From Epiperipatus broadwayi (taxonomy: Eukaryota > Onychophora > Udeonychophora > Euonychophora > Peripatidae), in the NCBI GenBank assembly GCA_028023455.1, contig JAQFVV010012511.1, forward strand, positions 620,001 to 684,000: a DNA stretch of 64,000 bases. The letters run 5' to 3'. The position numbers were made by a program, and so were the translations under genes. The notes under the pieces are model-generated. The model did no database searches, had not been told where the DNA came from, and saw only the letters and a program-made list of their open reading frames with translations. How positions within the stretch are numbered: position 1 is the stretch's first letter; each line of letters starts with the position of its first letter. Below, piece by piece: positions 12,649 to 25,100 of the stretch.

Positions 12649-13185
12649 TTTCTAGTAATTTATTTTATTATTTATTGATTGATTTATTATTTTATTTTAT
12701 CATTAATAAATTGTTTCCTCATTTACAAACTCATGAATTGTTATTTCATGCATTCACTAAAGCAAGGATAAAATAAACTATTTTGCTATTTTATAAAACA
12801 CACTTTAGCATATTGCTATAATACTTTTAGCTTATACATAACACTTGCTGATAAAATATATGTAATTAATGTCACACATGAGAAGAAAACCCCTCCACAG
12901 CTCTGAAATTTCTAATAATTTATTTTGATTATTTATTTGTTGCTTTTATTGTTTTACTTTGTCATTAATAAACTGTTTTCTTATTTACAAACTCATTAAC
13001 TGTTATTTCATGCATTCACTAAAGCAAGGATAGAATAAAATATTTTGCTATTTTAAAAAACACATTAATTAATTATATTAAGATAGCATATCGCTATAAT
13101 ACTTTTAGCTTATACATAACACTTGCTAGTAAAATAAACGTAATTAATATCACACCCATGACTCATAGAAAAAAAACCCTCCATA
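12649..13185 (+). repeat. Tandem duplication, unit about 260 bp
   Basis: Copy 1 (about 12649-12900) and copy 2 (about 12908-13185) share long blocks such as tgttatttcatgcattcact, aaagcaagga and cttttagcttatacataaca, in the same order and strand. The copies have diverged by substitutions and small insertions (copy 2 gains attaattaattatattaaga). No coding potential. Confidence 0.75.
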
Positions 13186-13194
13186 ACTCTGAGA

Positions 13195-13690
13195 ACATGC
13201 TCTCTGAAATGTTACGTCTGGAGTGTACAGTAGCTAAAGCAAATGAATATTTTTATGAAAAATGAGTTTTAATTAATTAACTACTAGTCTTATATTATTT
13301 TACTTGTACATTTTGCTGCTTCTGTTTCTATTTACCAGACTTACCATTACAATATATATGCACACTCACATTTGAAAACAATTGAAGGATTAAAGTGTAA
13401 TGGATAAATGAAAGAAGACGCACTTGTACAATTCACAAAAAAACTATATATAATGAAATTTCATTAAAAACAAAAAAAATATAATATATTTTCATATAAA
13501 TATTTAAATGATGATCTAATGGTTGTATTCTGCTTAATAAAAAGCATGCATTTAGATTATAATATTCTTAATAGATTCAAAACAGAAAATAATTATCATA
13601 CAAAAAGTCTGATAACTAAGCTCACAAACTTGCCATGCTATACAAATATTTCACTAAGATTTCATAACCTTGGTATATTAAAGTCTCACA
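13195..13690. other. AT-rich spacer
   Basis: The only plus-strand frame here (13519-13716) has no recognisable domain and biased low-complexity content; I do not call it a gene. Confidence 0.4.
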
Positions 13691-13728
13691 GCTGTGTTCA
13701 TGTCAATGTGTGGTAGTGTCATCATGAG

Positions 13729-14300
13729 TGGCAATCACTATTGTTATGTGTTTTTGTGTGCCACTTGGCAAGAGTGAAAGTGAAATCAAAGACATGCTAG
13801 TCCAAATTTGTGGACATAATGCCATGAAAAAACTGGAATGTGCAAATGGATTAAAAGTTTGTTTGAGAGGCGGAAAAGTGTCATTGATGAAGAGATCAGG
13901 CAAACAATCACTCAATCTGACAAAAACATTACAAAAATTCATTGAATTGTATATCAAAATCATTGACTAACTGTGAGAAGCATAACAAATCAAGTAGATA
14001 TTGAAAGAGAAACAGGAAAATCTTAAGAGAAAATCTTTGTACGAGAAATATACTAGCTCACAAGGCATTGTCTGTGAGGGAGTTTTTAGCCAGTAAGCAA
14101 ATAACTGTAGTGGAACATAACTCCTTATTCATCTGAAGATAAAGAAAATATTGAAAAGAAAACATTTTCATAACATTCAGGTCATGAAGGGTAATATGAC
14201 AAGTCTTGATTGCCATCTGAAGGCTAAACTAGTTTACTGGCATGCATAGTTTCCCAGAAGAAGAGGAGTGCTTTGAAAGTGACTATAATGTTATTCAACA
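13729..14300 (+). pseudogene. mariner transposase relic
   Basis: An 80-codon frame (13728-13970) reads CFCVPLGKSESEIKDML and then GHNAMKKLECANGLKVC, matching the N-terminal helix-turn-helix of mariner transposases (the family pattern is FC-LGKSATET-ML---YG--AM). Later, in another frame near 14057-14135, AHKALSVREFLASKQITVVE matches the block just before the last catalytic residue of mariner (AHxAxxVxxFLAxxxIxVLxHPPYSPDLAP). Between them most of the catalytic core is deleted. The element is a cut-and-paste DNA transposon; this copy is dead. I did not find its terminal inverted repeats. Confidence 0.7.
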
Positions 14301-14759
14301 ATGAAGTATGTAGTACTTTTTCTAAGATGAGTTTGTGAACTTAATTGTCAGATCTCATATGTATATGAAATCAGTAATAGAGTTTGACACACCTAATCCT
14401 AAGAAATACTTCAATGATTTAAGATGGACCATACAAAACATTTTATCACCATAGATATTAATAAGATCAATAAAAATACAACCTTCTTTATTAAACATAA
14501 TAAAAAACAGTAGTTCAACTATGATTTTTTAAATTAAGATATGGCAATAATACAAAATAATTAAATATTAATTTAGAAGAATTAACAATCGAACATTCTA
14601 AAATTGTATGAAAAAAAAAAAAAATTGAGATAAATAAATCTAATTGTGAAATAGCAAGAAAAGCTATAAAACAATATAAAATATTACCTTGAAGTTAAGG
14701 GGAAATTATTTTAATAACTAAAGAACAGTAATTAAAAGCAGGGATGGTAATCATTATTA

Positions 14760-15990
14760 AAAAATTCTATAAAGAATTAGGCAGTAATATTAATAAATAA
14801 AAAACTTGTATAATAAACAATATCAAAGAAAATTTAAATAAATGAGACATACCATTAAGTATAAAGACTGGAGTATCTTCAGAAAGTATATGAATCATTG
14901 CAGACATGTGAAAAAAAAAATAGATGAGAAATTTTTGGCAAAATTATATATATAATATTAAAATATGAATGTGTCAATACACTGGAAAGATGCAATATTG
15001 ATATTTAAAAATGATGAAAAAATGTTAACAAATTATAAATAATGTATAAAGAATTTTGAATTCAAGCCAACCAAAAGATTTAAAAATTTATTGTAACAAA
15101 GTAGATCACAGTGAAATATTTAGAGAAATTATAGAAAGAATCAAATGAATTATGCTGGATTGCAATTTGCATTGGATTTTTAGATTATGAAAAAGTAATT
15201 GACGCCATCATAATCATCATGACAAAAAGACATATTATCAAACAGAATATTTATCAATGTGAAACATCAAGAATTAGGCTACATGAGACACTAAGACAGT
15301 TAATATTTTGATAAGGGTTTACATCAGGATAATTCCATATTTTTCAAAATTTTATAAAAGTTTTACAAAAAATATTTTCTGTACTAAAATGGAAAACATA
15401 GAAAACACAATTAAATAAAGATTATTTGGATAATTTGAACTTTGCTGATGAGATTATTTTTTGCAAATAATCCTTCAGAGATGTGGGAAATGTTATACAA
15501 AACCTATCAGATGAAATCAAAAAAAGTAAGATTAAAAACAATTATTAAAAAAAAGAAAAAAATATTCAGGGAGTTTTCAGAGCAAAAAAAAAAAAGGATA
15601 TAGGAATGAATTTAAAAAAAAAAAAATATTGCAAATATCTCAAATTATTATCATCAATGAAAACATAATTCTTAATAATAAAATTAAATTTTAATGAATA
15701 CTTTTAGTAGAAATAAATTAATATGTATTAAAAATAAATATGTTTGAAATTGAAAAGTTTTGGAAAATTATGTTTTGCCAATGTTTAATTGAGGATCTAA
15801 GGCTTGAATCTTAAAAAAGATTAATATAAATTACAATACAAATATGGAGAGATGTTATACTAAGAAGGGATTAAAAGGAAAATACATGGATGAGAAAATA
15901 GAATCACTGCCATTATTAAAAAAATTAAGAGAACAATTTGGGGCTGGGGTGAGGACAGTTCTAGGAAGATGACAATAGACAACTAAAATT
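14760..15990 (+). pseudogene. RTE-like LINE reverse-transcriptase relic
   Basis: Heavily decayed, but blocks appear in the correct order on the plus strand. VSIHWKDAILIFKND at about 14972-15016 matches the IPxxWKxAxIxxLxKKGD block. CIGFLDYEKVID at about 15167-15202 matches the first catalytic block, LCIAFIDYEKAFD. NFADEIIF at about 15437-15461 matches the LRFADDIVL block, with D to E at the second catalytic Asp. A tryptophan-rich tail follows (about 15885-15950). Stops and frameshifts are frequent. Such LINEs copy themselves through target-primed reverse transcription; this one cannot. Confidence 0.65.
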
Positions 15991-15999
15991 CTAACTCTA

Positions 16000-18995
16000 A
16001 TCCTAAAATGTTAAAAAATTTGGGAGCTAAGTGGATAAATAAGTTTGTTGGAGTGATGTGAAAAAAAAATATGGCCAAAAATATGGAACATGTACAAACA
16101 ATAATAAAAGCAATATTCTACAAATCATTATTTTAATGTGTATTTGTTTTATTTAATATAAAACATTATTCTTAGCTTAAAATCATTTTCTTGCTGACAC
16201 TGCTAAAGTATTCTGAATATATGTTTGAGGAAAACTACTGGAGCAATAATTGTAACAGGATTATAACCACACGAGTGTTGTATATTTATCAAATTAAAAT
16301 ATGAAAATCAATGACTGGTATTAATTTTCATAAAATTAGACCATTAAGCCCAATAATAAATCTTAATAACCAATAGCTAGATATTTTCTAAATATCAGAT
16401 GAGGAAATATTCACAAATTATCTACTGTTTAAATTTTATCCAAAAAAAAAAAAAAAAACTATAAAAGTATAAATTGCTACGAATAATATATGGCTATTAA
16501 TATTAATAATATAACAGAAAATTAATAAATAAATAGTAAAAAATTAATATAGGTTGGCTATATTTTTCAGTTTTTATATACATGATATTAATTGATATAA
16601 AATAATGTATAAAATACTAACAGCTTACTGATTTTGACATTTAATCTAAAACTTCAACAATTATTTGTAAAAAAAATGAAAATAAGAATCAAAATTGAAC
16701 TATTAAGATAGCTAACTAACATATAACTTTTTTTTATAATAGAACAGAAGAATAAATGGGAAATGAAGCTGATGGCTATCAAAAATTCAGATATGTAAAA
16801 ATATCAACTGAGCTATTAAGGGTATTATCACCAAAGGATATCTGATCAATATTAGTAGTAGTTGACATCTCTTTAACATATATATTTTAGAGCTAATACT
16901 TAATTTATGATAATTTATCTAATACATAAATATAGACAAAATTACTATTAATTTAACACATGCACAAAGCAAAGTTACTTTTAATATATATAATAAAATG
17001 ATTTTGATGAAAAAATATTCTATAATGAAAATTATCATAATAAGAGTGAAGCAAATTAGAATTCCGAAGTATTATAAATAATAGATATCAAAGATTTTAT
17101 TATTTTATATCAATAAACAAGCAGTGTTAGTGATATACAGTAAAGTTTTATAGTTTTCAATATCATTAAAAAATAATAATGAAAAAAATATACTAAAAAT
17201 CTAATATAATTAAAATGACAAATATTATATAATTACCTTTTTTAAAGTCTTAACACACAATAAAACAAGAAATAAATAGATGCAAATTTTATTTTAAAAT
17301 AATAATTTTAGATCGTTGATTCACAACATACCCTTCCCCCCATTACATTAGATATTTTTTGTCCTCAGCAATTCGACAACACAACTAAAATGTCTGTAAG
17401 AATAATTAATTTTAATTAACTTAATTACTGTTGTAAATATATCTTAGTTTCATTTCAAAAAGGTAATAGCAAAAAAAAAAAAAAGGCTTTTAAAATTGTT
17501 TACTTTTAATTACTAAAATTGCGGAGGACAAGCATTTGTTGTTATTTATTTTAGAGGGCGCTCGGGTTGATTCTTTTTAAAATTAGAGCGGTTAAATATT
17601 TAAGAGTGTATGGTATGCTTTACATTTATATTTATATAGATAATTTTGAAAATATTATAGTAAGCTCTCTCTTTTTTATTTTAAGTATAGTAATTAGATA
17701 AAGGTTTGATTTATATAACTAAATGCAAAGTTTATTTAAAATACTACAGAATGCGGCCTTCCCTTGCTTTAGGTTATTTTTTTTTTATTAATCGGAACAA
17801 TTAAAAAAGTATAAGATTCGGATATTTTAGTCTGTTTTTGTTGTTGTAGTTTTTTTTTAAATGTATTATTATTATTTAATTTTAAAATATTTTCTAATAT
17901 TATTTATAAAAGGTTTACTTTTTTTTTCTAAATATTTTGATTATGTGAAGAACGGTTGAGGTTAGAAGAATATAAGTAAATAGTAAGATCTAGATCTCTA
18001 TTATGCCTAAAATATCAATATAATATTTAATTATTGAATATGTAGAAATAAATTAGGACATAGTTCTTATTTATTTTTTGCATTGCTTATTTATTATTTT
18101 GTATGGAATTTAATCCGGAGATAATTAGTTTTTTGTCCTTTTCAGTATTAGGATTTAGTGTCATGACTGCTTTCCCAGGCTCACTCCGCAATTTGCATAC
18201 TAATGCATAGGAAACAAATTGTCTTCACATGGAAACAGACTTCATCTTGATGAATTTCCACTTAAAGACAGCTAATTATGAAATTATTCATACTCAATCC
18301 ATAATATCTATATTATAGATTTACCAGTGCTGGGACCAATTGCTAGGGTTTTAAAGATTTTTTTTTTTTTAAAAAAACCCATCAATTATGAGGTGAATAT
18401 GTATCCAGTTTAAGAGATTCTGTCGTGGCTAAACAATTACCGAATTAGTTTTTCATCAATAAGCACGATTCTATTTTGTTAATGTGCTAAAATAAATCAT
18501 GTTTAAAGGACTTGAAAATTTAACTATCAAGTTTTACTGATCAGCAAGCCATTCCATCATAAACTGACCAAATTTATTTATTTTATTAAAAATTAAGTTC
18601 TCATTTGAATAAGAAGTTTTCATTTTGATACAGTTGTATTCGATGAAAATTCATTATTATTTTTTATTCAAAAATTTATTTAGGAAATTGCAAGGAAAAG
18701 TATGGATAGGAAAATAGAGATAGGAATGAAAAAATATTAATTGATAAGATTTTGGCAGAATAGAATAGTGCAGTGTAGTTTGTAATTGTAAATTAGTTGA
18801 AGTACATTGAAAAGGCAAAAGTTAACATTTGCCGAAAAGAGTTTTTATGTGCATGATTATTATTATTATTATATATATTGTTATTATATAAAGATATTTA
18901 TATCAATTTATTTAAATAGTACTTTTAAATATAATGCTTAGAAAAAAATTGACAAGAATGAGAAGAAAAAAAAGTTAAAATAGAACAATCAAATA
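16000..18995. other. AT-rich sequence without recognisable genes
   Basis: No confident exon or element. The part from about 17310 to 18230 is less AT-rich and holds patches such as gagggcgctcgggttg (17551-17570) and gaatgcggccttcccttgct (17748-17767). It could contain a promoter or an unrecognised exon, but nothing shows this directly. Confidence 0.35.
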
Positions 18996-19000
18996 TTTCT

Positions 19001-19183
19001 TCATATATATTGCTTACAATAACACCTTCATATACACTTTAATGCAAACATTTTTTTTTAATGATTACTTTATTTTTCTGACAGTTTCGACTGTCCTGCA
19101 GTCTTCATCAGAGCGATCTTAAATTCTTTTACCATTTGCATTAAAGTATATATGAAGGGGTTATTGTAAGCAACATATATGAA
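19001..19183. repeat. Hairpin with about 49-bp arms and a hammerhead-like core in its loop
   Basis: The sequence at about 19001-19048 (containing ttgcttacaataacacctt) is repeated in reverse complement at about 19135-19183. In the 86-bp loop the minus strand reads CTGATGA (19111-19105), A, GACTG, CAGGA, CAGTC, GAAA (19088-19085). This is a CUGAUGA box and a GAAA box separated by a perfect 5-bp stem with a 5-base loop, the arrangement of the hammerhead ribozyme core. I do not see a proper third stem or cleavage triplet, so activity is unlikely as written. Confidence 0.55.
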
Positions 19184-19189
19184 AAAATG

Positions 19190-22100
19190 CAAGGAAAGTA
19201 AAAGGAGAAAAATAAGAATATATTTTTTTCTTAATGCTATTGCCTTCTTTTCAGTCATTAATCCTAAATAAATGAGATACCAAATGTTTTTTCTCCCCTT
19301 TATCTTTTTTTTTTTTTTTTAATGCATTTGATTTGTCTTTTTAATTCTAGTCTTGGGGTTTTCAAATTATGTTTGAGTATATTCAAATAATTTTTAAAAT
19401 ATTTTTGGGTTCACTTCTTTTTTAAATAGGTATTTGACTTTTTAAAAAAAAAAAATTAAAATTCGCTATTGCTTAATATAACTCTGTTCTTATGATTATG
19501 GTGAAATTTTAAGATCATTGTTTCATTTAAGATTTTCATTCACTTTTTATTCAAGTTATATAATGGAATAGATTTTCTGATTAGATGATAATAGTAAAGT
19601 TAATTAAACAATTTGAATTTAATAGATTTGCTCTTAATTAAAATTCAGAAAACTCATATAAAAAGCTGATCAAAATGAAAGAAAACATTTGCAATTTACC
19701 ACCTATTTTTGGAAACTCAGCACATAATACACTCATTTCAGAAACATATGATTTGCTTGCTAAAGAACAGATTGCATGAAGATGATTGTAAAAAATACAA
19801 TTAAAATTTGGGAGTTTTGAATTTATTTGAATTGAAAATGAAGAGTAAAATGGAATATGTATTAGGAAAAGGATTGTAAACTGGGGAGAGATGAACTATA
19901 TTTGATAAAGAAAATCATAGAACATTTTAAATATAAAGATATTAAAAAGATTTTTAAAAAAAATTTATATTGATCACAAATGAAAAATCATATTGCTAAA
20001 GAAGGGAAATATATATTTTTAGCAAAATATTAATAAAAATTTGCATCAAAAATCTAATTACTAGTAAGATTAGTGAAAAATATGCCAACAAAATTGAAAA
20101 TATATTTTTCTCTAATATTTCATATTAGCAATATGGCTTTTTTTTTTTAAAGAAGAATTAATATTGGTCTCGTTGATAAAGGCAGAAGGCATTCTGAGGA
20201 AGGGGATTCAAATACTAGGGATAGGAATTATATATGCATCTGGTTATCACTGATTATTCTCGTTTACTGATGACAGTAAAGTGATGAGTTGCTTTTGTCT
20301 TATTGGTTATGCTAGTTGTCTTTTTTTATAGTGATATTAAGAAGTAACATCTTTTTCCTATGATTTACAGTTCAGTTATCTGAATCTTTATTTGATATTT
20401 TTATAATTGTTCTATGATATTTTGTTCTTAACAATCTATAAAGATATTTTTATGTGCAAGTCTTTAAAGATTTAGTCTACTGGTAAAAATATTTTTGATG
20501 CCATAATATATCTATATAGAGAAACAGATTACCATGCAGTTTGTACAAACTGTGAATTCTTTATTAGGTAATATTATGTATACATATGCATTATAATAAT
20601 TTTGTTAAATCCATAAATAAATCATGGCTATTAAACTTTATTCACAGAACAATGAAATTATTACATTATTATAATAATTCAAACATCAGATTCCAAAGAT
20701 TTATTTTTATAAAAAACTTGCAAATTGCATCCATTTTTTCATGTTAATGCCAAATTTTTAATCAAACAAATTATCTGCCTCCCATATTTTTAATTTATCA
20801 TGAAAGTCAGATAAAAGTGGGCACTTGTTTGCAATTTTGTAAAAAAAAGTTATTTGAAAATCTGATTTGTGAATTATTGTAGTTACATATTCGGATCTTA
20901 GTTAAAGGTTTACATTATATTTGTGTTATGTAAATATATAAAGTAATGTGCATCTCTAGTAATAATAGAAATATAAATAATAAGAACACAGGAATCAGCA
21001 CTCCATTAATTAAATCTGGTAGATAAGAAGTGAAGATGAAAATTATATAAGAAAGTCCAAAATTAAAAAGCTAAAGATTGCATTTCCACATATGCAAATG
21101 AAATTGTCATTAATTTACTTTGTTCAATAAAGTTGTTAAGATTGATCAGACTTGAAATTTTTAAATTAAGTCTATAGCATTTTATAGATATGAAAATATC
21201 TAGAATATTCTAAATCAGCATAATTCTTTCAGAGAACACTGAACAGTAACATTTAAATACAGGCTTTCAGAATGAACCTCAACTCTTCTTAATCTCTGGA
21301 ATTGCTAAATGGAAGCCAGAGGGGAAAAAAATTGAAGTTATAGGGCAGTTGCCAGCACATTATGGAGAAAGGCTGCATCTTCAAATTCATATGCAAAGTA
21401 GATTTAAAAAGTTAAAAGTCATCCTGATTTTCATTACAATTTGAGTAAGTTTTAGGACAAATTATTTGCATATCATGTGAATCAATATATTATGTGCATT
21501 ATTCTGTAAACATTTATATATATGAGTACATGTTGATTTTGTTTTTAAATATCAGGTTCATTAAATGAGTCATTTAGACTCGTAAACTATGTGTGTTCAA
21601 TCTGCAGAACTTTATTAACATCTGTAGAGAGTATTACAGAGGGACATAATATATAAAGAACAAAAATAATACCCCTTCATATTCAATATTTTAACTTCTG
21701 GCTGCACTGTCATTTTTTCATTTGTGAAATATTTTCCACAAAAATCAGACAGTTTGAAAATTATGAATTTTATTAAATCTAAAAACCTAAACTCAAAATT
21801 ATTATCATTACTTTGTGAGAAGTTATATAGTTCTCATAAAATATCACTCTTAGACTTAGTGGGGATGCTAACTATTCCTAAGAACAATTTTGAGCAATTT
21901 TAAGAACTTCAAAAATAGTTAAATTTTTTTAAAAACTCATATGAAATATGATTATCACTCAAACTTATATGTGACATGAATTTAGATTATCATCTCTTCT
22001 TTATTTATCCATCTTATATAGTTTTTACAATAATTTAAGATTCAGATTGAGTCTTCAGTTACCCATCTATTGTTGTCTTTTCTAAGCAAAATATCAGCCG

Positions 22101-25100
22101 AACTCTATTTTTTTCTCGTAATTCTTTCACGATGACAGTAATATCTGCTTATTCTTTCAACCATGTATTTTGCTTTTGATTCTTCATTGTTATTCCTGTC
22201 ATATATATTTCCATATTTTGTTGTGCAGGCTGAAATCTCTATACTACTCTTCTATTAAATATACAAATTTATTTTTAATAAATAAATATGTTCATAATAA
22301 GGAGCTAAAACTCATAAATCTAAAGTTACTGGTAAAACAAATGAATTCATTTAAAACATTTATATATATATATATTTTATATATATGAAAAATTTATATA
22401 AACTTTTATTTTTCAGTGCAGATAAAATCATGCAACTGAATTAAAAATTCATTTAATCATTATCAAATGAAAATTTATCACTGCGAAAAGAAAAGAACCA
22501 GTAAAAATAACTTTCATTTTTTTTTATTGTTTATTTACAATTAATAACTTGTAATGTTTGATTATGCAGTAAAGATTCTTGTGCCTTTTGTCACAAATTA
22601 CTTAAAAGAGTTTTTTTTTGTTCATATACATTGGCAAAATCAAATCGAAGAAATAAAATAGATACAAAACAAGAAATGAGCTTACAATTATTATGAGGAA
22701 AATCAAATTTAGATTTGTAACCAAAAAAAAAAAAAAAACCACATCTAAATCTTTAAAATGAAGTTGTTTTTTTAATTAAATTTTTAGAGATTAAATTAAA
22801 ACTTCATATGTATTTGATAAGATTTGTACTATTTAATTAGTAATTAATACATGGGTTCAATGGTGCATTTATCAATAGTGTCTGTTAGGTTGTATGAAAT
22901 ATATTATTGCAGTATTGAGTGTAACATTTTGTTGTAATACAATAATAATAATAACAAAATTGTAATAGTTTGTGTTCATACAAAGCTTGTGCTCTGAAAT
23001 GACAGAATACAGATCTGAGGATCTTGAACTCTAAAACTGCACTAAGCTACATAGAGTATTCAACTGCAATTTTTTAAAGGGAACATATTTATTAATGAGT
23101 TCAAATTAATCTCATATTTAAAAATCTCTATTTTAACTAACTATATAATTGGTTGAAAATTAAAACTAATAGATGATACTATAATCCATTTATTATGTTA
23201 TTGAGATGATTTTTATGTAGTTCCATAGATAATAATGATATCAAAATTATACATGAGATTCAAGAAGAGATTTATCTTCTATGTGTTGTATAGTTGAAGG
23301 TATAAATGTGTGTGAATTAATTTTAGCTTTTTTTTTTAGTATTTTTCAAATTTATTAAGGTATTGAAGATGATGGAAACTATTATTGAAATCTAGTAGTC
23401 GTTGTAAATGTGAGTCAACAATAAGTACTATATATAAGCAACTTATTACTTTTAATCATGCTAAAGTTTTTGCTAATTAGCATGAAATAATTATGAGAGA
23501 ATCATTTTAATTAGCAGAACAGCTTGAAATGAGACATGACAGGCGAATTGAAATGGGGTCATTCCAGATTAGTAAGAATTGCCATTATCAATTAAAGAGA
23601 TGTTATAACAAAAAAATATATACATATTCAAATTGGATATTGGAAAATCATTTTAAATATTGTTTGAAATTTAATATATAACTTGTAACTAGAAAGCTGT
23701 TTTCAATAAAGATTATCTTCTGGTGTTTTGTAGAATATGATATTTCATCAAGAATAAATATTATTTTTGATGCAAATTCTGTTCTGTCTCTTCTCTGTGA
23801 GTTTTCCTTTTTTTAAAAATTAGCTTTCTATTACCAATCATTTAATTTAGTAATGAGCATGATTACTGTGGGACTTACTATCATTTTTTTTTTTTTGCTT
23901 TAATTGTGACAGTAGATGTGCTTGTGCAATCACATTGTAATCCATTTAAAAGCAATTCTGAGACATTTTTTATAAGTATATGTGTGCAAGATTGCATGAT
24001 ATAAAGAGTATATGGGAAACCCTTCATTGTTAAGAAAGCAATAGAATTCAGTATCTTTGTTTGTGATCTTACATGAATAATAGAGTCAATAATGAATTTA
24101 GGTGTGGGATAGGAATTTATTTGGCAAATAATTATATTATATTGGTAGCTCTATTTAGATATATCATTTATCCACAAATGTGGAAGGACTTAAAAGGGAT
24201 CTCTAAATGCTCTAGTTTCCAAAATCTAGTTTAATTGTCATTCTTAGTCGATTATTTATTTAAGCAATAAAAATAATTACTGAAATAATAATGACATAAA
24301 ATAAATAGAACATGCAAAATTTATTGGATGTAAATTCTTCAAGATCTAAGGATGGTACTTGTGTAAAAAGTCATCATTTTAAATTGATGTAGCTATTCTT
24401 AATGAAACTTGTCTTCTAAGGAAAGAAAATTTTAATTGAGCAGCTAGTTGATTACAAATTTTCTTGGGAAGAGCAAATCAACGAATGAAAGTAAACTTGT
24501 CTAACTTGGTGCCTTTTTTAAAAAAAATCCTAGATATATCACTGAAAGGTTAATGATATTAAAAATATTTTGTATAATGGTACACAAGCTCATTATATGA
24601 ATACTTAGGTTCAGAAAATTAAAAAAAAAAAGATTTTCTTTCTTCCAGTATAAATTTATTGCACCAAACGAATGCAAGACGAAATTTTTATTTTCAAATA
24701 CTAATGAACATATGTGAGGAACAAACAATAGCCCAGAATTATTGGAATAAACAATATTGGCCCTGAAAAATTGAATTATTTGTTTTATGAATTTTTGCAT
24801 GACAGATGGATTGATTACCACAAACAATTTGCTTAGTTAGAAAAACTATTTAGGGATCATGAATGCAAAAATGCTAAAAATATTACTTATATATGTTGTA
24901 GTTAGTTATCTAAATATAAAAAAAGTAAATATTGTATGAGCAATTTTAAATAAAGATTGTTTATCAGATAATAGAGTAGTGCTTTCTGAGATTAAAACTA
25001 TAGCTATTTTGAAAAAGAGAGTTCTATCTTAAACATTCTGATGCAATATTTGGTATTCATTTTTTGAAAGTATTGCTATTGGTGCTAAATTTCAACATCT

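Noticed and set aside
13519-13716. ORF just before the mariner relic
   Set aside because: No domain or family pattern; its sequence is not part of mariner transposase.
24501-24827. 108-codon minus-strand ORF, rich in Phe, Ile and Asn
   Set aside because: Hydrophobic residues reflect T-rich DNA; no domain, and no splice or promoter context.
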